Shown here one piece after another: positions 57,671 through 64,000 of a DNA stretch of 64,000 nt. Each line of letters opens with the position of its first letter. Position 1 is the first letter of the stretch. The notes beneath the pieces were generated by a model. The model worked only from the letters and a program-made list of their open reading frames with translations, ran no database searches and was not told the origin of the DNA. Origin of the DNA: Luteococcus peritonei (GTDB taxonomy: Bacteria; Actinomycetota; Actinomycetes; Propionibacteriales; Propionibacteriaceae); contig NZ_BAAAIX010000009.1 of NCBI RefSeq assembly GCF_039526385.1, positions 1-64,000 on the forward strand, in the 5' to 3' direction. The translations under genes and the position numbers were made by a program.

Positions 57671-58501
57671 TCACTTCTTGAGCTGGTCCTTCGACTGCTG
57701 GGCCTGGCCCTGGACGGTGTCCTTGGCCTGCTTGGCTTCGCCCTGGACGGTGTCCTTGGCCTGCTCGGCCTGCACCTTGACCTCTTCCTTGGCGAACTCG
57801 GCCTGGCCGGCCACCTCGTCCTTGGACAGCAGGGCCTGGCCCTGCACCTCGTCCTTGGCGTCCTTCGCGGTCTCGGTGACCACCTCGCGCTGCAGGTCGG
57901 CCTCGGCCTTGACGTTGTCGACCGCGGCGGCGGCGGTCTGCTTCACGCTCTCGGCGGCCTGGGTGGCCGGCTCGCGCAGGGCGCCAGCGGCCTCCTTGGC
58001 CACGTCCTGGGCCTGCTCGAGGTAGGGCTGCGCCTGGTCCTTGAGGTTGGACACGGCGCGCTTCTCGGCATCGCTGGCCGGCATCAGGCTGGACACCAGG
58101 GCGCCCAGGCCGAAGGCGGCCAGGCCGGCGGCCAGCGGGTTGCCGCGGGTGCGGCGCTTCACGGCGTGCGGGGCCTCGGCGACACCCTGACGGGCGGCGT
58201 CGACCTGCTCGCCGACGAAGCCACGGGCCTCGTCAGCCGCACCGGCCACGCGGTCACGGGCCTGCTCCGCGGTGCCGCGGGCATCGCCCACCAGGCCGTC
58301 GTCACGGAAGTCGTCCTCGCTGCCGAAGACCTTCTCCTTCAGGCCGGTCACCTTCTCACCCACCTGCTCCTTGACGGAGTCCACCTGGTTCTGCACGACG
58401 TTCTTCGGGTTGGCCTGGTCGGCCAGGGCATTGACGTCTTCGCTCAGCTGGGCACGGGTGCGCTCGATGTCGGCGCGGATCTTCTCGGGGTCGTTGCTCA
58501 T
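57671..58501 (-). CDS. DUF3618-type protein with LEA-like repeats
   Basis: A 276-residue protein. The N-terminal DPEKIRADIERTRAQLSEDV is the DUF3618 signature, followed by a hydrophobic part near 125-145 (AAGLAAFGLGALVSSLM). The C-terminal 100 residues are amphipathic repeats (QGQALLSKDEVAGQAEFAKE; then KDTVQGEAKQAKDTVQGQAQ), like late-embryogenesis-abundant proteins. The family is linked with membrane stress tolerance. It overlaps the holin-like gene by 4 bp and is the last of three. Confidence 0.8.
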   Translation of the reverse strand: MSNDPEKIRADIERTRAQLSEDVNALADQANPKNVVQNQVDSVKEQVGEKVTGLKEKVFGSEDDFRDDGLVGDARGTAEQARDRVAGAADEARGFVGEQVDAARQGVAEAPHAVKRRTRGNPLAAGLAAFGLGALVSSLMPASDAEKRAVSNLKDQAQPYLEQAQDVAKEAAGALREPATQAAESVKQTAAAAVDNVKAEADLQREVVTETAKDAKDEVQGQALLSKDEVAGQAEFAKEEVKVQAEQAKDTVQGEAKQAKDTVQGQAQQSKDQLKK

Positions 58502-58950
58502 CGGTTCTTCTCCTCATTGCCCTTGACGGCGTTCGGGATCTTGCTGACGGTCTCGGTGGTCTTCGGCATGCCGTTGACCTTCTGGAGTGCGGACTTGCCG
58601 GCGGAGGCCAGCACTGCGGCGACGATGCCCCACAGCACGGCCATGATCAGGCCGGCCCAGCCCAGGGCGGGATGGTCGTGGTTGCCGATCAGGATGGCCA
58701 GCGTCCACCACAGGCCCAGTGAGATGAAGAGCAGGGCCAGGTGGGCGGTGAGCGCAGCGCCCACCAGCATGCCGATGCCCTTGCCGGCGCGCTGGGCGCT
58801 CTGGGTGGCCTCGGCCTTCGCCAGATCCAGCTCTTGGCTCACCAGGGTGCTGAAGTTCTGGCTCAGGTCGGAGACGATCTCTGCGATGGAGCGCTCGTCC
58901 TCGGGGCCGCCGACGCGGCCGGTGACCGGCTCGTTGGGGGTGTGGCTCAT
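58498..58950 (-). CDS. Phage-holin/DUF1469-like membrane protein
   Basis: A 150-residue protein with two helices near residues 62-90 (GMLVGAALTAHLALLFISLG) and 95-120, and charged ends; the N-terminal SIAEIVSDLSQNFSTLVSQE is conserved in the DUF1469 (phage holin superfamily 6) family. Despite the name it is usually chromosomal and found next to DUF3618 genes, as here, not in prophages. Coupled by ATGA overlaps to both neighbours. Confidence 0.85.
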   Translation of the reverse strand: MSHTPNEPVTGRVGGPEDERSIAEIVSDLSQNFSTLVSQELDLAKAEATQSAQRAGKGIGMLVGAALTAHLALLFISLGLWWTLAILIGNHDHPALGWAGLIMAVLWGIVAAVLASAGKSALQKVNGMPKTTETVSKIPNAVKGNEEKNR

Positions 58951-59981
58951 CGGGCAGCACCACCGTTGTCGGGACGGCCCTGGGTCTGGCCGGGGACCTC
59001 GGTGGTGGTGTGCACGTAGCCCTCGGTCACGCGGGTGCCCTCGGGGGTGAACTCACCGGCATGGCCCGTGCCGGGCTGCGGGGTGTAGTTGGCCGGGTAG
59101 CCGGTCTCGTGGCCGCGACGCGGCTGGGCCACCTGCTGGCCGGTGGTGGCGTACTGGCCGGTCGGCGCGTACTGGCCACCGTTGTACTGCCCGGTGGCGT
59201 ACTGGCCGGTGGGCACGTAGTCGGTGGGGTAGGTGAGCGGGTCCTGGCCGGCAATGCGATGCGGCTGCGACTCGTCGCGGGTGATCTCGCGGGTGCCACG
59301 GGCGACGCGGCCGGCGAGCATGCCGGCGCCGGCGGCCAGCGCGAGGAAGGCGACGGGGCGGCGGGCCGCGAAGCGACGGACCTCCACCAGCACGTCCTCG
59401 GGCTCGTGCCCCTGCAGCCAGCGGGTGAGGTTCTCGCCGCGGGAGGCGAGCTCACCGGCGAACTGGGCGACCGGGCCGTTGGTGGTCTCGCCGCGGGTGA
59501 TGCGGCCCAGCTCGTCGGTCAGGCCGGCGAGCGTGCCGGTCAGGGCCTGCTGGCCCTCGGCGGCGCGGCTTCGCACCTCGGTGCGGGTGGTGTCCACCAG
59601 GGTGCGGATCTGGTCCACGGCCTCGGTGGCCACCTGCTGGGCCTCGGCCTTGGCGGTGCCACCCAGCTCGGCGGCCGCCTCGACGGTGGTCTCCTTGACG
59701 GCCTGGGCCTGGTCAGCGGCGGTCTGCTTCACCTGCTGGGCCTCGGCGGCCACGGTGTCCTTGACCTGGCCGGCCTGCTGCGCGGCGGTGTCCTTGACCT
59801 GGCCGGCCTGCTGGGCCGCGGTGTCCTTGACCTGCCCGGCCTGCTGGCTGGCGGTGTCCTTGACGGCGGCGGCCTCCTGCTTGCCGGTGCCGGCCAGCTT
59901 GTCGGCCTGCTGCTTGGCGGCCTCGGTACGGTTGTCCTGGTTCGAAGCGGTGCTGCGCTTCTCGTTGTTGGGCTGCGTCAC
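58947..59981 (-). CDS. Repeat-rich membrane-associated stress protein
   Basis: A 344-residue protein with about five degenerate 11-residue repeats in the first 100 residues (QQAGQVKDTAA type) that should form a long amphipathic helix, a hydrophobic segment near 218-235 (PVAFLALAAGAGMLAGRV), and a Tyr/Gly/Gln-rich low-complexity tail with PTGQY/ATGQY repeats. At DNA level the 33-bp units are at about 59752-59850. It is the first gene of the three-gene operon; the role may be membrane protection. Confidence 0.75.
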   Translation of the reverse strand: MTQPNNEKRSTASNQDNRTEAAKQQADKLAGTGKQEAAAVKDTASQQAGQVKDTAAQQAGQVKDTAAQQAGQVKDTVAAEAQQVKQTAADQAQAVKETTVEAAAELGGTAKAEAQQVATEAVDQIRTLVDTTRTEVRSRAAEGQQALTGTLAGLTDELGRITRGETTNGPVAQFAGELASRGENLTRWLQGHEPEDVLVEVRRFAARRPVAFLALAAGAGMLAGRVARGTREITRDESQPHRIAGQDPLTYPTDYVPTGQYATGQYNGGQYAPTGQYATTGQQVAQPRRGHETGYPANYTPQPGTGHAGEFTPEGTRVTEGYVHTTTEVPGQTQGRPDNGGAAR

Positions 59982-60132
59982 GGGGTACTCCTCGATCTGC
60001 CGGTTGGTGACCGGGCATGTCCTGTCTGCCCCTCCACCTTCTCGATTGTCTCTCCTGCAGGAACAGCGAATTCACCGGCAGCGGAATCGAATGGCCCAAT
60101 CCCACCCCTGCGGCTGTACCCCTAGGGCTAGG

Positions 60133-61518
60133 TCAGGTGTCCAGGTGAGGGAGGGCGTCGATCGGGTCCAGCTCGAAGCCCGACCGGCCAGCGGTTCGGG
60201 ACAGGTTGCGCGCCAGCGGGATCTGGTGGGAGGCGCTCTCCAGGATGTGCATCAGGTAGCCCCCGGTGTTCGGGAAGACCACCAGGTCGCCGACGGCCAC
60301 CCCCTCGGGGAAGGCCATCCGGCGCAGCGTCAGCAGTTCCGCCTCGATGCAGTAGGCGCCCACCAGGTAGGCCTCCACCGGCTCCGACGGCTCCCCGGCC
60401 GAGCCGGGCCGCAGCAGCAGCGGGTCCACCATGAAGTCGTCGGAGGTGGAACGGCACTGGGTGCGGTTCATCTCCAGACCCACCAGATGGGTGCCGTCGG
60501 AGGCCTGTTTGCGGAAGCAGACCCGCGCCAGTGTCATGCCGCAGCCGTCGAGCATGGCGCGGCCGGGCTCGCAGCGCAGCTCCAGGCCGCGGGCCACGAA
60601 CTCCTCCGCCACCGTCGAGGTGCCGCAGGGCGAGGCCAGCAGTCCGGCCAGCCAGGCCCCGCGCACCGGGCTCTGGTGGTAGGGGTAGACCGTCTCCAGC
60701 CGATGGCCCCGCCAGGTGATCGGGTGGCCGGCGTCCAGTGCCTCGCGATGGGCCTGCCAGAAGGCCTCCCACTGCTGCGCGTCGTCCAGGTAGCTCATCG
60801 GCAGCCCGCCACCGATGTCGATGAAGTCGGCCCGGTGCCCGGCCTCGCGCAGGGCGTCCACCAGGGCCAGTGCCGGCTCCAGCATTCGCACCCGGTCCGC
60901 GGCGGCATAGCCGTGCAGGTGGAAGTGCACGCCGGCCACGTCGACCGCCTCGGTCGTGGCCAGCCAGGCGAGCCAGTCGGCCGGCAGCAGCCCGAAGCGC
61001 GAGGGCGGCAGGCCGGTGCCGGGCGCGGGGCAGATCCGCAGCGCCACGCGGGCCCGCACGCCCCGCTCGCTCGCCAGCGCGGCCAGTTCCCCGGCCTCGT
61101 CGAGGTTGTCCAGGGCCACCAGCACGTCGCGCTCCAGGCACAGCTGCAGCAGCCGGGTGGGCTTGACGGCCGCGGTGAGCACCAGCCGGTCGTGCGGCAG
61201 GCCGCGGCCCAGCACCTGGCGCAGCTCGCGCTCACTGCCCACGTCGACGCCCAGCCCCAGCCGGTGGGCCTCGTCCACCACGGCCAGCGCCTTGTTGGCC
61301 TTGCGCGCCACCTGCACCAGCAGCGGCACCCCGGCCCGCGCGGCCTGCTCGTGGAGCTCGCCGGCGTGGGCGGCCAACGGCGTGGTGTCCACCAGGTTCA
61401 GCGGGGAGCCGTGCTCGGCCAGCAGCGCGGCGCAGGCGTCGGGATCGGCCAGCAGGCTGTCCATCCACGGCTCTCGACGTGCGGTGAGCGGGCTGATGCC
61501 GCGCATGCCGACGGTCAT
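60133..61518 (-). CDS. PLP-dependent decarboxylase, LysA/SbnH-like
   Basis: A 461-residue fold-type III enzyme. The PLP lysine is in VQVARKANKALAVVDEAHRL; a phosphate-binding glycine stretch is FIDIGGGLPMSYL; RCEPGRAMLDGCGMTLARV and the C-terminal AYCIEAELL (with Cys-like catalytic position) follow as in diaminopimelate and ornithine decarboxylases. In staphyloferrin B clusters SbnH is such an enzyme. The start overlaps the preceding gene's stop by 4 bp. Substrate not determined; a role with the diaminopropionate genes upstream is suggested by context. Confidence 0.8.
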   Translation of the reverse strand: MTVGMRGISPLTARREPWMDSLLADPDACAALLAEHGSPLNLVDTTPLAAHAGELHEQAARAGVPLLVQVARKANKALAVVDEAHRLGLGVDVGSERELRQVLGRGLPHDRLVLTAAVKPTRLLQLCLERDVLVALDNLDEAGELAALASERGVRARVALRICPAPGTGLPPSRFGLLPADWLAWLATTEAVDVAGVHFHLHGYAAADRVRMLEPALALVDALREAGHRADFIDIGGGLPMSYLDDAQQWEAFWQAHREALDAGHPITWRGHRLETVYPYHQSPVRGAWLAGLLASPCGTSTVAEEFVARGLELRCEPGRAMLDGCGMTLARVCFRKQASDGTHLVGLEMNRTQCRSTSDDFMVDPLLLRPGSAGEPSEPVEAYLVGAYCIEAELLTLRRMAFPEGVAVGDLVVFPNTGGYLMHILESASHQIPLARNLSRTAGRSGFELDPIDALPHLDT

Positions 61519-63050
61519 CGGGCCTCCTCGGGTCGGGTGGCGTCCACCAGGCGGGTGGCCCACTGCTCGATCTCGTCGTGCAGGCCGTGGGAGAGGGTGT
61601 CGTGGCCGATCACCACGTCCTCCACCAGCCGTCCGACGGCGCTCAGTCCGGGCGTGGGCCGCCCGGAGGCGTCCAGGCACTGGGCGCGGGGGGTGACGTC
61701 CAGGCCGCGCAGCCCCGGCGCGGTGCGGGCCAGGCCGTCAGCCACCAGCCGGTCCACCAGCTGGTTGCGGGCGGTGGCGGCCCCGGGCGGGCTGAGCACG
61801 GCGTCCACCAGCACGTCGGGCGGGCCGTCACCGTCGGGCAGACCCTCGATCCGGTCGGTCACCCGGACGCCCGCCTCCAGCCAGGACAGGTCCACCTCGC
61901 CCCGCTGGCACAGCCCGGCCAGCCGGATGGCCTGGGACAGGGTGGGCCCGAAGGCGAACTTCTCCAGTACGGCCGCGGTGGCCAGGAAACGCTGCCAGGC
62001 CTCCGGGTCGGGTCTGCCGTGGGCCAGCCGGCGCACCACGGCCGGGTAGAGCGCCTGCCAGGCCCGACCCAGCATCGCGGCCGGTCCGGCGGGTGCGGCG
62101 CACTCCGCGACGGCGATCGAGACATGCAACTGGCGTACGGCGCGCCCGGGCCCGTCCAGCTCCGGCTCGCAGCCCCGGGCCAGCGTCACCGCCACCCGCT
62201 CCGCGGCGCTGCCGGCGGGCTCGCCGGCCAGCACCAGCATCTGGGTGGCCACGAGCCGAACCGCGTCCAGCGCACCGTCCGGGTCGGCCGGCAGGGTCTC
62301 GGAGAAGGCCTTGACCAGCTCCTGCTCGTCGGGCAACAGGTGCAGCGCGGTGGCCGGCTTGGAGGCCATCAGCATCCCGGTGCGCGCCAGCGGCCTGATC
62401 ACCGAGGGGCGCTCGGCGGGAGCCCTGCCCTCGGTGAGGGCCAGGGCCACGTCGATGAAGGTGAGCGAGGCGCCGCGGAGGGCCACCACGCTGCCCGGGG
62501 GCACCGCCTCGAGCGAGAGCATCGTCTCGACCGGGTAGACGCCCGGCACCAGGCGCACCCGGGGATCGGCCCAGCGGTGGGCGAGCGCCAGGTCATGGTC
62601 GGGGGCGTGGCCGGTGGCCAGCAGCACCTCGTCGACCACCTGCGGCACCTCGGCCCCCACCAGCCAACCCTGGCCCGCCTGGTGGGAGAGGTAGTCGACG
62701 CGCGAGACGTGCGGCCGGACCGCGATCCCGGGGGCGGCGCGGCGCACCATCTCGTCGAGGGCCTCGGCCAGGTAGAGCCCCACCAGCCGACGCGGCACGT
62801 CGCCGTCGGGGGAGATGCCCCGCTCGCGCAGCCAGTCCACCAGGGGTGGCGCGGGCGGCTGGTGGACGATGCGCGGGTGGACGTTCAGGCGCAGGAAGTC
62901 GGGCTGGTCGACGCGGTAGGCGGCTCCGGCGCCCGGTGGGGAGGGGTCGTAGGAGTGCACCTCCAGCGGCTCACCGCCCGGCCAGCGGGAGAGCAGCTCA
63001 CCCAGGGCCTGGATGCCGCGCGGGCCCTGCCCGATGATCGCGACCCTCAT
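61515..63050 (-). CDS. FAD/NAD(P)-binding protein in the diaminopropionate-like cluster
   Basis: A 511-residue protein with an N-terminal Rossmann dinucleotide fold, MRVAIIGQGPRGIQALGELL, where the usual GxGxxG reads GQGPRG, then HSYDPSPPGAGAAYRVDQPD and LATGHAPDHDLALAHRWADP, of the FAD-NAD(P)-binding family that includes amine N-hydroxylase-like proteins. No transmembrane helix. Both ends overlap their neighbours by 4 bp, so the three genes form one transcript. Whether it hydroxylates, oxidises or only binds flavin cannot be told. Confidence 0.78.
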   Translation of the reverse strand: MRVAIIGQGPRGIQALGELLSRWPGGEPLEVHSYDPSPPGAGAAYRVDQPDFLRLNVHPRIVHQPPAPPLVDWLRERGISPDGDVPRRLVGLYLAEALDEMVRRAAPGIAVRPHVSRVDYLSHQAGQGWLVGAEVPQVVDEVLLATGHAPDHDLALAHRWADPRVRLVPGVYPVETMLSLEAVPPGSVVALRGASLTFIDVALALTEGRAPAERPSVIRPLARTGMLMASKPATALHLLPDEQELVKAFSETLPADPDGALDAVRLVATQMLVLAGEPAGSAAERVAVTLARGCEPELDGPGRAVRQLHVSIAVAECAAPAGPAAMLGRAWQALYPAVVRRLAHGRPDPEAWQRFLATAAVLEKFAFGPTLSQAIRLAGLCQRGEVDLSWLEAGVRVTDRIEGLPDGDGPPDVLVDAVLSPPGAATARNQLVDRLVADGLARTAPGLRGLDVTPRAQCLDASGRPTPGLSAVGRLVEDVVIGHDTLSHGLHDEIEQWATRLVDATRPEEAR

Positions 63051-64000
63051 GCGCCGCCCGCCCGCGGCAGCTCGGCCACCAGCGCGTCCAGGGCAGGACG
63101 GTCGAGCCCGAGCTGCTCGTGCACCCAGGAGTCGTCGTAGACCGTCGGAAGATAGGCCATGCCACCATCGTGCAGCACGACGGCGACCTGCGCCCCCGCG
63201 TCCAGCTCCGGCAGCAGCGCTCCGAGCGCCCAGACCACCCCGCCGGCGGAGGCGCCGGCCAGGATGCCCTCGCGGGCGGCGAGCGCGCGGCAGCCCGCCA
63301 CGCACTGCGCGTCCGAGACCCGCACCACGCGATCGGGCTGCACCTGCCCGGACAGCCTGGTCACCAGGCCTGCGCCCATGCCGGGCAACAGCCGGGGCCC
63401 GGCGGTGCCGTCGAACAGGACGCTGCCCTGGGCGTCGACCGCCACCAGCGTGGTGTCCATCTCGTGCTCGCGCAGGTAGGCCTGGCAGCCGCCGATGGTG
63501 CCGGTGGTGGAGGTGGCCACCAGCAGCACGTCGATGTCCTGGTCCAGGGCCTGCGCCAGCTCGGTCATGGTGCCGTCACGGTGGGCGCGGGGATTGGCGG
63601 GGTTGGCGTACTGGTCCAGGCTGATCGCGCCGTCGATGGTGGTCAGCAGCTTGCGGACCCGGGCATGGCGGGCGGTGAGCAGGTCACCGGTGACGGGGTC
63701 GGGCTCGCTCACCAGGCTGATCTCGCCGCCCAGCGCCTGGATGGTCTGGACCGTGGAGCGGTTGGCGCGGCTGTCCACGACGCAGACGAAGTGCACGCCG
63801 GCGATGGTGCAGGCCCGGGCCAGGGCAACGCCGAGGTTGCCCGAGCTGGACTCCACCACCGTGCCGCCGGGGCGCAGCCGGCCGGTGGCCAGCGCGTCGT
63901 CCAGCATCCCCTGGGCGGAGCGGTCCTTGGCGCTGCCACCGGGGTTGAGCGCCTCCAGCTTGGCGAACAGGCTCACGTCGCTCCGGTCGAAGAGCCTCGT
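63047..64000 (-). CDS. sbnA: SbnA-like PLP synthase for 2,3-diaminopropionate, cut by the window end
   Basis: The visible 317 codons run off the right edge; the first residues seen are TRLFDRSD, so the GTG at 63976 is internal. The sequence matches SbnA-type enzymes: FAKLEALNPGGSAKDRSAQG with the PLP Lys, SSSGNLGVALARACTIAGVH, CVVDSRANRST, ATSTTGTIGGCQAYL and GILAGASAGGVVWALG. SbnA makes N-(2-amino-2-carboxyethyl)-L-glutamate from O-phosphoserine and glutamate, the first step to diaminopropionate. The enzyme that would follow (SbnB) is not in the window. Confidence 0.85.
   Translation of the reverse strand, partial: TRLFDRSDVSLFAKLEALNPGGSAKDRSAQGMLDDALATGRLRPGGTVVESSSGNLGVALARACTIAGVHFVCVVDSRANRSTVQTIQALGGEISLVSEPDPVTGDLLTARHARVRKLLTTIDGAISLDQYANPANPRAHRDGTMTELAQALDQDIDVLLVATSTTGTIGGCQAYLREHEMDTTLVAVDAQGSVLFDGTAGPRLLPGMGAGLVTRLSGQVQPDRVVRVSDAQCVAGCRALAAREGILAGASAGGVVWALGALLPELDAGAQVAVVLHDGGMAYLPTVYDDSWVHEQLGLDRPALDALVAELPRAGGA

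Noticed and set aside
58498..58950. Prophage holin
   Set aside because: No phage genes are near; the family is chromosomal and pairs with DUF3618 genes, as here.

Overview
The window is high-GC DNA with closely packed genes, ATGA-type start/stop overlaps and mostly GTG/ATG starts. The gene set (cca, a DUF6049 membrane protein, a pseudokinase and sigM in one leftward run; a Tad pilus operon ending in a LysM-BTAD protein; a CE1758/CE1759-type luciferase-like oxidoreductase pair; a Cds1-type cysteine desulfhydrase; a long tandem phosphofructokinase) points to an actinobacterium, most likely of the Propionibacteriales. This is inference from gene families; no 16S rRNA gene or tRNA is present. A run of 68 N at 38430-38497 shows that this is a draft assembly.

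Left part (1-19.4 kb). A leftward run made of cca, DUF6049, pseudokinase, sigM and a small anti-sigma-like protein occupies 0.1-6.8 kb; neither a murJ nor a NUDIX gene lies between them. Next come a YefM/YoeB toxin-antitoxin pair, an ion antiporter, an EamA exporter carrying a palindromic element in frame, a YtrA-type GntR/membrane-protein operon with a double operator, an MscS channel, a class B penicillin-binding lipoprotein, a flavin monooxygenase and its FMN reductase flanking a MATE exporter, and a DUF2332 protein. At 19.46 kb there is a small secreted peptide.

Tad pilus island (19.7-28.6 kb). A cluster of DnaA-box-like 9-mers precedes one rightward operon of nine translationally coupled or nearly coupled genes: CpaB/SAF, CpaE-like, CpaF, TadB, TadC, a Flp-like pilin, two TadE-like pseudopilins and a large LysM-BTAD protein. 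No prepilin peptidase is in the window.

Middle (28.6-41.6 kb). This part holds a PadR regulator, an SGNH hydrolase, an NADPH-dependent FMN reductase, a fructosamine-kinase-like gene coupled to a 52-residue Cys-pair protein missing from ordinary ORF lists, a MarR/MMPL divergent pair, a cupin, a universal stress protein with an MFS transporter, an AAA ATPase interrupted by the assembly gap, a gene-free repeat region, a membrane protein and a SET-type sugar exporter.

Sugar locus (41.5-46.1 kb). An acetyltransferase and a CUT1 ABC transporter (solute-binding gene plus two permeases, no ATPase) are flanked by three copies of a CTAG-N8-CTAG palindrome and two matching stem-loops. The solute-binding gene is broken (frameshift plus a probable internal deletion), a second acetyltransferase survives only as an 11-codon tail, and the third palindrome has no gene behind it. 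The locus appears to be collapsing.

Right part (46-64 kb). A nitronate monooxygenase and a DUF2079 membrane protein diverge around a perfect 20-bp palindrome. They are followed by a eukaryote-type double-length phosphofructokinase, a pair of related small proteins of unknown function, a Na+/H+ antiporter with a C-terminal UBP zinc finger, a lipid-kinase-like gene, a 34-bp hairpin repeat, cds1, a three-gene stress/membrane operon with 11-residue repeats, and at the edge the end of a leftward cluster (SbnA-like synthase, FAD/NAD-binding protein, LysA-like decarboxylase) that looks like the start of a 2,3-diaminopropionate or siderophore pathway continuing beyond the window.
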